From Deltaproteobacteria bacterium (GTDB lineage: Bacteria > Desulfobacterota_D > UBA1144 > Nemesobacterales > UBA2774), in assembly GCA_029262275.1 (NCBI GenBank), contig JAJCZS010000011.1:1-64000 (forward strand): a stretch of 64,000 nucleotides of DNA, written 5' to 3'. The translations under genes and the position numbers were made by a program. Shown here in pieces: positions 1 to 7,785 of the stretch. Every line of letters begins with the position of its first letter. Within the stretch, counting starts at the first letter, position 1. The notes below the pieces were generated by a model. That model had not been told where the DNA came from. It searched no databases and was given only the letters and a program-made list of their open reading frames with translations.

Positions 1-75
1 ATATACTGCTCCCCATTAAGAATCTAGTAGACTTAAGTTGGTAAATTTTCTTTAAAATATGATGGGAGGGCAGCA

Positions 76-351
76 ATGAAACGAAGGAGATGGGATTCTA
101 AAACTAAGACCAAGATAGTACTTGAAGGCTTATCTGGTAGACCTGTTTCAGAGATATGCAACGAGTATGGAATACATCAAAACCAATTCTACATATGGCG
201 TGATAAGTTCCTATCTGAAGCTCATAAAGCGTTTGATTCTAAGAAGGATGTTGGAGAAATAGACCGTCTTCGCAAGAAGAATCAGGAGCTAACACAAATA
301 ATAGGCTCACTTACCGTTGAATTAAAAAAAACAGAGGACGAGTTTATATGA
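76..351 (+). CDS. IS3-family transposase OrfA
   Basis: The 91-residue protein is the helix-turn-helix, DNA-end-binding subunit of an IS3-type transposase. The first 50 residues carry the HTH_Tnp_1-like pattern (basic start, then 'SEICNEYGI' and 'FYIWRDKF'), followed by a leucine-zipper-like heptad stretch at about residues 55-85. An AGGG-rich Shine-Dalgarno lies just upstream of the ATG. The stop overlaps the orfB start as ATGA at 348-351, and a run of eight A at 324-331 could allow a -1 frameshift into orfB. Family membership is clear from sequence; mobility is inference. Confidence 0.85.
   Translation: MKRRRWDSKTKTKIVLEGLSGRPVSEICNEYGIHQNQFYIWRDKFLSEAHKAFDSKKDVGEIDRLRKKNQELTQIIGSLTVELKKTEDEFI
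324..331 (+). other. A8 slippery run, candidate -1 frameshift site
   Basis: Eight adenines lie in the orfA frame as A AAA AAA near the end of orfA. The -1 frame from here to the orfB ATG at 348 has no stop codon, so slippage would give an OrfAB fusion. IS3-family elements commonly make their active transposase this way. The site is seen in the sequence; frameshifting is inferred. Confidence 0.6.
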
Positions 352-1118
352 GAAATCAGTCTTACTCTGTAACTCTCCGTAACGAATACTTACTTGAAAG
401 AATAAAATCCATAAAAAGAGACCATCCCTTCTGGGGTTATAGAAGAGTATGGGCTTATCTAAGATATATAGATGGATTAATAGTTAATAAGAAGCGTATA
501 TACAGGCTTATGAGAGAGAATAACCTTACTGTAAAACCAAACACAAGACTAATAGCAAAGAGAGTATCAGAAAGACCAAAACCCAGAGCAGATAAACCTA
601 AACAGTGGTGGGGAATAGATATGACAAAGGTCTTAACAAATACAGGCTGGGTATATGTAGTAATAGTACTGGACTGGTATACAAAGAAGATAGTTGGACA
701 CTACAGCGGAAAACAAGCAAGAACTAAAGAATGGCTAGAAGCCTTAGAGAAAGGACTTAACAGAGAGTTTCCTGCAGGAGTAAGGGGTAATGGATTAAAG
801 CTCATGAGTGATAACGGAAGTCAGCCTACTTCACTCTGTTTTATGAAAGCGTGTTCTAATCTAGGAATACAGCAAGTATTTACAAGCTATAACAACCCAA
901 AGGGTAATGCAGATACAGAGAGAATGATAAGAACAATGAAAGAAGAACTTTTTTGGCTACGGGAGTGGGAAAATGAAAGAGAGCTCAGTCTAGAACTGGA
1001 CAAATGGGTCGAATATTACAACAGGAACTATCTTCATTCAGCACATGGATATCGTACACCTATTCAGGCGGAAAAGGGATATTACAGGAATCATACCTCA
1101 CATAAGAATGCTGCTTGA
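348..1118 (+). CDS. IS3-family transposase OrfB (DDE integrase domain)
   Basis: The 256-residue catalytic subunit has an HTH_21-like N-terminus (FWGYRRVWAYL) and an rve/DDE core. The catalytic triad is visible as D91 (WGIDMTK), D155 (SDNGSQ) and E191 (ADTERM), giving DD(35)E spacing. Downstream are the family K/R residues (RTMKEEL) and the closing YNRNYLHSAHGYRTP motif. The reading frame is intact and full length, so the IS may still be active. Its stop codon lies inside the 24-base right-end sequence (1113-1136). Confidence 0.9.
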   Translation: MRNQSYSVTLRNEYLLERIKSIKRDHPFWGYRRVWAYLRYIDGLIVNKKRIYRLMRENNLTVKPNTRLIAKRVSERPKPRADKPKQWWGIDMTKVLTNTGWVYVVIVLDWYTKKIVGHYSGKQARTKEWLEALEKGLNREFPAGVRGNGLKLMSDNGSQPTSLCFMKACSNLGIQQVFTSYNNPKGNADTERMIRTMKEELFWLREWENERELSLELDKWVEYYNRNYLHSAHGYRTPIQAEKGYYRNHTSHKNAA

Positions 1119-1136
1119 CAAAAGGGGTGCAGTACA
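1113..1136 (+). repeat. IS right end, copy 1 of a 24-bp direct repeat
   Basis: These 24 bases (from GCTTGACAAAAGG to GTGCAGTACA) are identical to 2218-2241 in the same orientation. The last 13 bases are the IS terminal inverted repeat. The copy starts two codons before the end of orfB. The end is followed by CC and TGTAC, which makes a small palindrome with the terminal GTACA. Confidence 0.85.
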
Positions 1137-1149
1137 CCTGTACAACTCA

Positions 1150-1178
1150 TTGACACTTATCTAAACAACTGATATTCT
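1150..1178 (+). promoter_or_regulatory. Sigma-70-type promoter for the IPTL-CTERM gene
   Basis: TTGACA at 1150-1155 and TATTCT at 1173-1178 are separated by 17 bases. The start site would fall near 1185, leaving a short leader that contains the AGGGGG Shine-Dalgarno at about 1198-1203. The promoter begins only 14 bases beyond the IS right end. Confidence 0.55.
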
Positions 1179-1207
1179 GAGATTAAAGTTTTATTACAGG
1201 GGGGATC

Positions 1208-2125
1208 ATGATTTATCAAAACAAAATAGTAGCTTATAGCTTTACATTTCTCAGTGCGATTCTAATCTTACTCTCTTTTACATTATCAGGTAATGCACAG
1301 ACATTATATTCATGCGAGAAACCAGACAGTGTAAGTCCATTCCTTTATACAGTTAATCAGAGCACAGGAGCTACTCTGACAACAACAGAAATAACACTTG
1401 CGGGAGAAATTGTGAACGGATGTACCGGTATGGCTAAGGATCCTACGACAGGCGTCTGTTGGATGATCTTAAATATAACGGAACCTGAAACGACTAACCC
1501 TAGAGTATTGGTTACGGTTGATGAAGTTACGGGTGTTGCGACATTAATAGGTGATACGGGTGAAGCCTTTTCCACAATCGCGTTTGACGCGGATGGCACC
1601 CTTTACGGAGTAACTGGAGACGGAGCTAGCCCACCTGAGACACTATTCACACTAAGTAAAGCCAATGGATTACCCACATTTGTTCAGACACTCGGAAACG
1701 GTGAAGACGGTGAAGCTATAGCTTTCAACCCACGAGACGGTCTTCTTTATCATGCCTCTGGTACTGGTGATCTCAATACTGATCAAATCTTCGAGACTGT
1801 AAATCTGCAAAATGGCATAGTTACACCAATTTTTCTGAGTGGCGATCCTGATAGCAGTGAGACGACTGCCTTGGTATATAGTGGTAATAATAGGTTTTTT
1901 AGGGTAGAAGGTGAGGAATTAGGGCAAATAACTGCTAACGGATTTGAATCTAGCATAGCTGATTTCGATCATCAATCAAAGGGTTTGGCTCTTGACTGTG
2001 GTATTCCGGGTTTTCCAACTGAGACTACAATCCCAACCCTTTCAGAATGGGGTCTTATAGCTATGGCGGGAGTTTTGGGAATAGTAGGATTTATGGTTAT
2101 AAGAAGAAGGAAATTAATGGCTTAA
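1208..2125 (+). CDS. IPTL-CTERM sorting-domain surface protein
   Basis: The 305-residue protein has an N-terminal signal peptide (about residues 1-30, ending near GNAQT). Its middle region looks like a repetitive beta-propeller or lactonase-like fold, with recurring 'TGVATLIGDTG'-type and 'AFDADGTLYG'-type strands. The tail from residue 275 (IPTLSEWGLIAMAG) is a textbook IPTL-CTERM: motif, hydrophobic helix, then RRRK. In other genomes such tails are processed by an exosortase-family enzyme (exosortase H type), which implies export and surface anchoring. No exosortase gene is in this window. The gene sits between two copies of the IS right end, and its tail is nearly identical to that at 42575-42667. 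Confidence 0.85.
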   Translation: MIYQNKIVAYSFTFLSAILILLSFTLSGNAQTLYSCEKPDSVSPFLYTVNQSTGATLTTTEITLAGEIVNGCTGMAKDPTTGVCWMILNITEPETTNPRVLVTVDEVTGVATLIGDTGEAFSTIAFDADGTLYGVTGDGASPPETLFTLSKANGLPTFVQTLGNGEDGEAIAFNPRDGLLYHASGTGDLNTDQIFETVNLQNGIVTPIFLSGDPDSSETTALVYSGNNRFFRVEGEELGQITANGFESSIADFDHQSKGLALDCGIPGFPTETTIPTLSEWGLIAMAGVLGIVGFMVIRRRKLMA

Positions 2126-2155
2126 AGTCTAACAACATTAGAATTTAAAAACTTC

Positions 2156-2180
2156 AAAGGGAACTTCGGCTCCCTTTTTT
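2156..2180 (+). terminator. Rho-independent terminator after the first IPTL gene
   Basis: AAAGGGA pairs with TCCCTTT around an inner C(TTCG)G tetraloop with one A-C mismatch, followed by a T6 tract. It lies 31 bases after the stop of the IPTL-CTERM gene. Confidence 0.75.
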
Positions 2181-2217
2181 GTTAGGTTTCAGTATTCATA
2201 ATTCCAACTTAATCAGA

Positions 2218-2241
2218 GCTTGACAAAAGGGGTGCAGTACA
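2218..2241 (+). repeat. Orphan IS right end, copy 2 of the 24-bp direct repeat
   Basis: This is an exact copy of 1113-1136 in direct orientation with no transposase gene attached. With the IS left end at 2-14 it brackets the IS plus the IPTL-CTERM gene as a 2.24-kb unit with proper ends on both sides. Confidence 0.8.
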
Positions 2242-2378
2242 TGTAGTACTACTTATGCAATACAGTAAATGTATATTCAACCAATAAGAATAATGATGCT
2301 TAACACCATTAGACGCTATTACCTACCAGGATATTATGTGATAAATTAAATGAAATAAACTCATTCATACAATTGCCT

Positions 2379-3188
2379 ATGTCTAAGAAGAAATTTGATT
2401 TATCACCCTATCTAGATTGTTATATACACGTAGCTATTTCTTATAGTGAATTTCTTGAAAAGGTCAAAAAAACTCCATTTAAGATAGTAGATTTTGATAT
2501 CCAATATGCTATTGAGGTATTGCATTCAAGATCTATTCGAGGGACACAAGCTGAATCAAAGATTGCCAGAGAAATATTAACGCAATCCGGGCTATCTGCT
2601 TTTATTACAAAGCAGGCATCCGTCAGAAAAACCGAAAATCCAAGATGGGCTCGCTGGCAACAAAATCCTAGAGGCTTAATTGAATTAATAATGGATATAG
2701 TAAAGGATATTCAACCTATTTGGGATAAGAATGAAACTGATACCACTAAGGGAAAAAAGAAAACTGTCAGCAAAATATTAGAACACATTCTTGAAGACAA
2801 ACCTAGCGATAAACTCATAAAGGATATATCTCAATTCAAACAATCCAGCTTTCTAACAAATTTAGTAATATCAGTATTAGCTGAAACTGAGGGTCTTAGT
2901 TATTCGGTACTTTATAAGTTTTATTTTGACACACACAAAGACCTTAAGAAACTTATCGAACTAGAAAGGCAAAATAAATTGCCGAAAAGAAAAGGGGTTG
3001 AGATTAATAAATTAAGGATCAAAGATAAAAAAGTCACCTTTAGAATCAAAGAATTGTGGGACAACCCTGAAGAAGGAGTCGTCTTCTACAGAGAGGCATA
3101 CGAAATATATAAATGCTGTATATGGACTACTTTACCCTTCTTAGCTACCAAAACTGAAAGAGACAAATTATTAAAGTCACTCTCATAG
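2379..3188 (+). CDS. Hypothetical protein of the integrative element
   Basis: I do not recognise this roughly 269-residue protein. It is Lys/Glu-rich and mostly helical in character, with no signal peptide or membrane segment. A basic, tryptophan-containing stretch lies near residues 85-95 (ENPRWARWQQNP), and a Cys pair with aromatic residues lies near the C-terminus. The ATG at 2379 is chosen over an in-frame TTG at 2373. Neither has a convincing Shine-Dalgarno. It is followed by 143 non-coding bases before the AlpA-like gene. Base composition is AT-rich like its neighbours, in keeping with element cargo. Confidence 0.6.
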   Translation: MSKKKFDLSPYLDCYIHVAISYSEFLEKVKKTPFKIVDFDIQYAIEVLHSRSIRGTQAESKIAREILTQSGLSAFITKQASVRKTENPRWARWQQNPRGLIELIMDIVKDIQPIWDKNETDTTKGKKKTVSKILEHILEDKPSDKLIKDISQFKQSSFLTNLVISVLAETEGLSYSVLYKFYFDTHKDLKKLIELERQNKLPKRKGVEINKLRIKDKKVTFRIKELWDNPEEGVVFYREAYEIYKCCIWTTLPFLATKTERDKLLKSLS

Positions 3189-3331
3189 TAACCCAACAAA
3201 AAATATTCATCATGCTGAATGGTTACGATGTCACCCCTCCTATCGTAACTATTTTACTAATACTTTCTACCTCATACTAATCTCCTGAAGTTCAATTTAG
3301 TACGATAAATCATCTATTAGGAGGTTTCATT

Positions 3332-3538
3332 ATGAACAGTGAAGCAAAGTTACTAGACATTAATGAGCTTGGGAAACGACACCCGGCTTTGAAAAATAAG
3401 TATAGACTGCAGTGGCTTATACGAACCCGCCAAATTCCGATCGTTAAAATTGGGAGAAGGATTTTTTTCGACGAGAAAGAAATACAAGAATGGATTGAAA
3501 ATTCAAAAGTCCCTACTATCGAAGGAGGTAACTCATAA
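3332..3538 (+). CDS. AlpA/excisionase-type small DNA-binding protein
   Basis: The 68-residue protein has a MerR/excisionase-like winged helix: 'WLIRTRQIPIVKIGRRIFFDEKEIQEWIE' spans the recognition helix, the wing (KIGRRIFF) and the closing helix. Proteins of this size and pattern serve as AlpA-type activators or recombination directionality factors in integrative elements. A strong TAGGAGG Shine-Dalgarno lies 7-8 bases before the ATG. Its stop (3536-3538) directly abuts the ATG of the primase gene, whose own AGGAGG lies inside this gene, so the two are co-transcribed and probably translationally coupled. Regulator versus excisionase cannot be decided from sequence. Confidence 0.7.
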   Translation: MNSEAKLLDINELGKRHPALKNKYRLQWLIRTRQIPIVKIGRRIFFDEKEIQEWIENSKVPTIEGGNS

Positions 3539-5710
3539 ATGAGTACTGAACATAATCATTACAATAAGATGCCTGAATGGATAGTACAAGATCTTAATAA
3601 TTCAGGACTGAACCATCAAGACTTGAATGTTATTCCACTATCATCTCAACAACAATTGCAAGATTGGCTTGGATTCACCCAATTTGATAGTATTAAAATT
3701 CTTGATGTCGGTGGTTATTTTATACCCTATCCTGGTTTACAAAGTTATTATCGACTTAAACTACGAGAAAAAATAGGTGATGCTAAATACTTATCTCCCA
3801 AGGCTAGCGGAAATCATGTCTTTATGCCTCCTGAGGTTAAGGAGTTTGCTACGAAGCACAATCCGGACAAAGCTCTTTTCATTACTGAGGGAGAGAAGAA
3901 AGCTGCTAAAGCAACTAAAGAGGGATTTCCAACAATCGGACTGTCAGGAGTTTGGAACTTTAAAGACAGAAACTCCGATTTCCTCCCTGAACTAGATAAC
4001 CTCAACTTCAAGTATCGTAAAGTGTATATAGTATTTGATTCCGATATATCATTGAAGCATAGTGTTCGCAGAGCTGAATTGAGATTAGCCAATGAGCTAG
4101 TTAACAGAGGAGCTGATGTATATGCTATAAGGTTTCCTCATGATGATGTGGGGAAAAACGGATTCGATGACTATCTCGTAAAGTACGGAAAAAGAACTTT
4201 CCAAGAATTATTAGAAAAAGCAAAATCCGTATTTGAGTCACACATCGAAGAGGATACTCCAATCGAACTACTAATAGGTGAGATTGCTCGGGTAAAGTCC
4301 GCTGTTAGAAGTGAAGAATTGATAAAGCTCCTAGCTAAAGTGAAACAAATACCCAAAGACACTATACGAAAGGAAATGTCTAAGGTATTAGTAGCAGAAA
4401 AAGAAACAAAGGAAAGGACCGAAGATACATTTACAGAGCTGGAATTAAAAAAAGCTATAGACATACTAGAATCTAATGACATTCTAGACAAAATGATTGA
4501 TCTAACCGAAAGTTCGGGTTATGTAGGAGAACATATCAACAAGAAAATTCTCTTTCTATCCTTTACATCACGGTTAATGGACCATTCTATTTCTTGTATT
4601 GTAAAGGGAAGTTCTGCCAGCGGGAAATCCTCACTCGTTCATTCGATGCTTAAATTCTTTCCCGAATCAGACACTTTAAAATACTCGTATATAACATCAA
4701 AGGCTTTGGTACATTCTCAGAATGATCTATCCCATAAGATATTATTCGTACAGGAAAGGAATGGAAGCGAATCTGCAGACTACTCTATCCGTACTACTAT
4801 ATCCGAAGGTGAGATCTCTATATTTTATCCTGTAAAAAATCAGGTCACAGGAGTGTACGAGACGAGACAGAAGTGCGTAGATGCAACTGGTTTAGTTTTT
4901 GTAGAAACAACTACCAAGGACCGCGTGCATGCAGAGAATGAGACAAGGGTCTTCAATATATATATGGATGAATCAGAGAAACAAACCCAACGTATCATGT
5001 CCTCTGAAGCTAGAGAAATAGATAGAAAGGTTATTGATTCAGAATATAGGATATGGAGAGCAGCCCAAACGCTCCTTGAATCGAAACCTGTCCTTATTCC
5101 TTATGCCGATAAATTAATAGACCCGTTTCCTAAGGAAAAGCTAAGATCCCGCCGAGATTTTAAACGTTTTCTTTCTTTAATTAGGGCTCATGCCTTATTA
5201 CATCAATATAAAAGAGAAACAGACGGTTCAGGTAGAATAATCGCGAATTTTGAAGATCTGAAATCCACCGTATCAATCGCAAATACCGTTCTTTGCCAAT
5301 CACTCAAAGAATATACACCCAACCAGGAAGCGGTCTTAAGAATAATCAACGACCATTTCATTAACAAAGAATTCTCGATTAGTGAACTAAAGGAGAAAAT
5401 GCCTAATTTATCTAGCAAAACCTTAAATCGATATATGAAACAATTTGACGGAGAATTTATCATTTGGAATGAGGAAAAAGGTAAGAATAGCCGATACTCT
5501 TCTATACAATCTTCGAATCTCTTGTCACCAATGGAAGATTTCTCGAGTAAGGTATTGAAATTATTTAACAATTATGAAGACACTTCAAAATGTCCTAAAA
5601 TGTCATCGAAGACATCAAACAAACATTTAGCAGACATTGAAGACAATAAGAGACAAAGGAAAATGTCCTTAGCCCCGTACCATAATGGTAGTGAATATGA
5701 CGGAATTTGA
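3539..5710 (+). CDS. TOPRIM primase / P-loop helicase-like replication protein
   Basis: The 723-residue protein is likely the replication protein of the element. A DUF3854-like TOPRIM domain covers about residues 80-220: E117 (ITEGEKKA), D167/D169 (VFDSD) and a further acidic GFDDYL. After a linker comes a P-loop ATPase with Walker A GSSASGKSS at 357-365 and a hydrophobic strand FVQE as a Walker B candidate. A winged-helix-like region (LSSKTLNRYMKQF) lies near residue 625. This primase-plus-ATPase layout is typical of phage satellites and mobilisable islands. The start abuts the AlpA-like gene and carries GAAGGAGG. The C-terminus from about 650 is low-complexity and polar. Confidence 0.75.
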   Translation: MSTEHNHYNKMPEWIVQDLNNSGLNHQDLNVIPLSSQQQLQDWLGFTQFDSIKILDVGGYFIPYPGLQSYYRLKLREKIGDAKYLSPKASGNHVFMPPEVKEFATKHNPDKALFITEGEKKAAKATKEGFPTIGLSGVWNFKDRNSDFLPELDNLNFKYRKVYIVFDSDISLKHSVRRAELRLANELVNRGADVYAIRFPHDDVGKNGFDDYLVKYGKRTFQELLEKAKSVFESHIEEDTPIELLIGEIARVKSAVRSEELIKLLAKVKQIPKDTIRKEMSKVLVAEKETKERTEDTFTELELKKAIDILESNDILDKMIDLTESSGYVGEHINKKILFLSFTSRLMDHSISCIVKGSSASGKSSLVHSMLKFFPESDTLKYSYITSKALVHSQNDLSHKILFVQERNGSESADYSIRTTISEGEISIFYPVKNQVTGVYETRQKCVDATGLVFVETTTKDRVHAENETRVFNIYMDESEKQTQRIMSSEAREIDRKVIDSEYRIWRAAQTLLESKPVLIPYADKLIDPFPKEKLRSRRDFKRFLSLIRAHALLHQYKRETDGSGRIIANFEDLKSTVSIANTVLCQSLKEYTPNQEAVLRIINDHFINKEFSISELKEKMPNLSSKTLNRYMKQFDGEFIIWNEEKGKNSRYSSIQSSNLLSPMEDFSSKVLKLFNNYEDTSKCPKMSSKTSNKHLADIEDNKRQRKMSLAPYHNGSEYDGI

Positions 5711-5757
5711 ACTCCAATAAAAAACAATAACAAGGTTAATACCTTCAAGTTAAGCAT

Positions 5758-6096
5758 ATGTACATCAAGTGGAAAACCAAGCAGATTAGAAAGTTAGCCA
5801 AATCACATTTGTATCTCGAAATAAGTAAAATACTAGGAGAGAATCCTTATATATATGAAAGCGTGCACTACGCTTATCTGGTTGAAAGTTATAGAGATAA
5901 GAATAGTAAAGTTAGACAAAAAACAATTGCTTATTTAGGTTCAACATCAAAACCAAGTGCACTTAGTAAAAAGACCAATAACATATTTAATGAGCTAAAG
6001 GGCTTGGGTAAGCAAAACAAAATAAAACTCCTAAAAAGAATCACAGAGAAGTGCAATTCACTAAAAATTAATCGTGAGAAGTGCGAACTATACTAG
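5758..6096 (+). CDS. Small protein resembling a transposase N-terminus
   Basis: The 112-residue basic protein contains the pattern 'YLVESYRDKNSKVRQKTIAYLG' split over residues 40-62. This recalls the opening segment of IS1634/IS4-type transposases, where a 'LVESYR...KVRQ...LG' block precedes the catalytic domain. No DDE domain follows, so it is either a stand-alone small protein of the element or a truncated remnant. The C-terminal half is lysine-rich and helical. No clear Shine-Dalgarno precedes the ATG. About 260 bases with no convincing gene follow. Confidence 0.45.
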   Translation: MYIKWKTKQIRKLAKSHLYLEISKILGENPYIYESVHYAYLVESYRDKNSKVRQKTIAYLGSTSKPSALSKKTNNIFNELKGLGKQNKIKLLKRITEKCNSLKINREKCELY

Positions 6097-6354
6097 GAAT
6101 TTAGCAGTATATGAAAAGTATACTAAAAGTTATCTAAAACGTGCTAATAATTGATATTTGTAGTGGTCAACAATTGACATATTATTAATAAACTTTCATT
6201 TAGTTAAGTATTCCAGATAACATCCTGTGATTACTAGAATTATCACAACAAATTAAATAAAATAGGATGAGGAAAAAGTAGGGTAAAGGATGGTAATTAG
6301 TGGGGTAAGAATTATAGATTTTGCACTATTGTAGTGGGCACATATTAATACTAC

Positions 6355-6486
6355 TCAATAGATCCAGCCGAACGGGACATTAAAGTGTTCTTTTATCAAG
6401 TATTCGTTTGTGTTGATGAAACCAATCAAACTTACATCTTGTATAGTTTTTTCTCGGGAATAGATGTCGATGAATTCGGGTACCAA
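6355..6486 (-). CDS. Possible 43-residue protein downstream of the Xre gene
   Basis: On the minus strand a TTG-initiated frame of 43 codons opens 9 bases after the stop of the Xre-like gene and reads same-strand with it. The composition looks protein-like (EFIDIYSREKTIQDVSLIGF, then NTNEYLIKEHFNVPFGWIY). I do not recognise a family, and the start has no clear Shine-Dalgarno. It could be a small partner of the regulator or the remnant of a longer gene. Confidence 0.4.
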   Translation of the reverse strand: MVPEFIDIYSREKTIQDVSLIGFINTNEYLIKEHFNVPFGWIY

Positions 6487-6495
6487 TTATAGAAG

Positions 6496-6765
6496 TTAAT
6501 TCTTCTTGAAATAGTACAATTCAATACGCTTTATGAATTCGCTCGGTTTTATATCGAGACCCTTTGCTATTTTGAAGATAGTATCAACACTCGGCTGTCT
6601 TTTTCTACCTTCTAAAAACGCTATGTATGTCGGATGAAGCTTGGCTCCAAAAGCAACTTGCTCTTGAGTAAGCTCTTTTTCGTCTCGAATTGTTCTTAAT
6701 GCCCTAGCAAATGCAGAAACCAGTTTTTTGTTAATTCGACTACTAGAACTTGATTTAGCCATCAT
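6496..6765 (-). CDS. Xre-family HTH transcriptional regulator
   Basis: The 89-residue protein has a canonical Cro/CI-type helix-turn-helix: 'ALRTIRDEKELTQEQVAFGA', then 'HPTYIAFLEGRKRQPSVDTIFKIAKGLDI'. It likely represses element genes. Translation from the ATG at 6765 (or the adjacent ATG at 6762) is preferred over longer upstream starts, because the extra N-terminus would run into the promoter region of the divergent gene. It is divergent from the IPTL-CTERM gene at 6842, and their upstream regions share about 75 bases. That arrangement suggests it controls both itself and the IPTL-CTERM gene. Confidence 0.8.
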   Translation of the reverse strand: MMAKSSSSSRINKKLVSAFARALRTIRDEKELTQEQVAFGAKLHPTYIAFLEGRKRQPSVDTIFKIAKGLDIKPSEFIKRIELYYFKKN

Positions 6766-6787
6766 CTTGATATAGTCTGGTTTAAAC

Positions 6788-6815
6788 TTGACAAATACCA
6801 TAGACAACATATCAA
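6788..6815 (+). promoter_or_regulatory. Promoter of the second IPTL-CTERM gene
   Basis: TTGACA at 6788-6793 and TATCAA at 6810-6815 have 16-base spacing. They lie between the divergent Xre gene and the IPTL-CTERM gene, with AGGAGG at 6828-6833 as the Shine-Dalgarno. The location makes it a likely target of the Xre protein. Confidence 0.5.
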
Positions 6816-6841
6816 GTTGTAAAAATAGGAGGAGATTTATA

Positions 6842-7681
6842 ATGAAAGAATTAGTTGTTATAGCTATGTTAATAGCATCAGGAATTGTACTGCCCACTTC
6901 TTCGAAAGCGAAAATTGTATTACAGGGACAAACGAATATTCATTTCTCGGGGCTCATAACTGAAATGTCACTAGACTCACCTTCTGGAGAAGCTGGAGAC
7001 TTTGAAGTTTTCTCTTGTGGAATACAAGCTAATGGTATAAATAGCATTAATGATTCAACACCAAATTGGAACCCAATTAATATTGGTGGTTGTGCCGGTG
7101 CACCTGATTGTATGCTTGGAATATGGAGTAAGTTTTCAGAAGATTCTGAAGGAGTAACAAATACTTGTAGTTGGACTTTTAATTCTAATGAAAGCTTTCC
7201 TGAAATTTTTAGATATAGTGGTGTAGACCCTGATGCCCCAATTATCTCTTCGTCATGTAGTACAGGCATGAGTCTACTTCCTACAACACCTAGTATTAAT
7301 ACAGAGGAAAATGCTGTTGTTATACGATATATACTTACTAATGGAAATGTGCCAAATGAAATTGAAAATCTCCCAGATTTTTTTAACGATCTAGGCACTT
7401 TTATTGTTGGAACCATAGGTGAAGGGGAGAATGCTCTTTTTACACTTATTTATGGAGAAGCTTCAACAGCTACCGGTTTAGCAGCACCCGTCCAAGTTTT
7501 ATTGGATGAGAGTGCTTCTTGGAGAGCGTGCAGTATTTCACTAAGAGCCGCTGCCGGAGCACAGCCACAAATATCAGAAGTGCCCACACTTTCTGAGTGG
7601 GGTCTTATCTCTTTAGCTATTCTTTTAGGAATAGTCGGTTTTATATTTATAGAGAGAAGAAAAGCAAAATTCCTAATTTAG
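6842..7681 (+). CDS. IPTL-CTERM-like surface protein (VPTL variant)
   Basis: The 279-residue exported protein has a signal peptide (about residues 1-22, ...PTSSKAKI) and a variant sorting tail from about residue 247. That tail is VPTLSEWGLISLAILLGI followed by a hydrophobic helix and ERRK. The central region is rich in Gly, Ser, Asn and acidic residues and contains several Cys (SCGIQA, GGCAGAPDCM, SSSCSTG, RACSISL), so disulphides are plausible. I recognise no enzyme motif. The start follows TAGGAGGAG at 6827-6835; a longer frame from 6788 would begin inside the -35 box and is rejected. It lies within the integrative element, so this sorting substrate travels with a mobile element. Confidence 0.8.
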   Translation: MKELVVIAMLIASGIVLPTSSKAKIVLQGQTNIHFSGLITEMSLDSPSGEAGDFEVFSCGIQANGINSINDSTPNWNPINIGGCAGAPDCMLGIWSKFSEDSEGVTNTCSWTFNSNESFPEIFRYSGVDPDAPIISSSCSTGMSLLPTTPSINTEENAVVIRYILTNGNVPNEIENLPDFFNDLGTFIVGTIGEGENALFTLIYGEASTATGLAAPVQVLLDESASWRACSISLRAAAGAQPQISEVPTLSEWGLISLAILLGIVGFIFIERRKAKFLI

Positions 7682-7763
7682 GATAGTGTTGTATTAAGTC
7701 CCAAATAATTAGTATTTTAAATTTTGTTAAAACTAAAAAAGCCCCTTTACTTTAATCTGATAA

Positions 7764-7782
7764 GACTATATTATATATAGTC
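7764..7782 (+). promoter_or_regulatory. Inverted-repeat operator and -10 region before the RHH/integrase pair
   Basis: GACTATA (7764-7770) and TATAGTC (7776-7782) form a perfect 7-bp inverted repeat with a 5-base spacer. It ends three bases before the ATG at 7786 and overlaps TATATT-like -10 sequences. Autoregulation by the ribbon-helix-helix-like protein encoded just downstream is a natural inference. Confidence 0.5.
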
Positions 7783-7785
7783 ATA

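Larger units (their letters stand above)
2..1136 (+). mobile_element. IS3-family insertion sequence
   Basis: The element holds orfA and orfB in the usual IS3 layout. Its ends are imperfect inverted repeats: TATACTGCTCCCC at 2-14 and GGGGTGCAGTACA at 1124-1136, which match at 11 of 13 positions when one is reversed. The left end lies almost at the window edge, so the outermost bases and the target duplication on that side cannot be seen. The right 24 bases recur at 2218-2241. Confidence 0.8.

Noticed and set aside
4171-4491. Minus-strand Ser-rich frames opposite the primase gene
   Set aside because: Serine-rich shadow frames are expected opposite Lys/Glu-rich coding sequence; no start signals.
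6364-6378. Possible left attachment repeat (AGCCGAACGGGAC versus tRNA AGCCGATCGGGAT)
   Set aside because: Only 11 of 13 bases match, with no extended identity to the tRNA 3' end, and it lies inside the element near its Xre gene. Chance similarity is likely.
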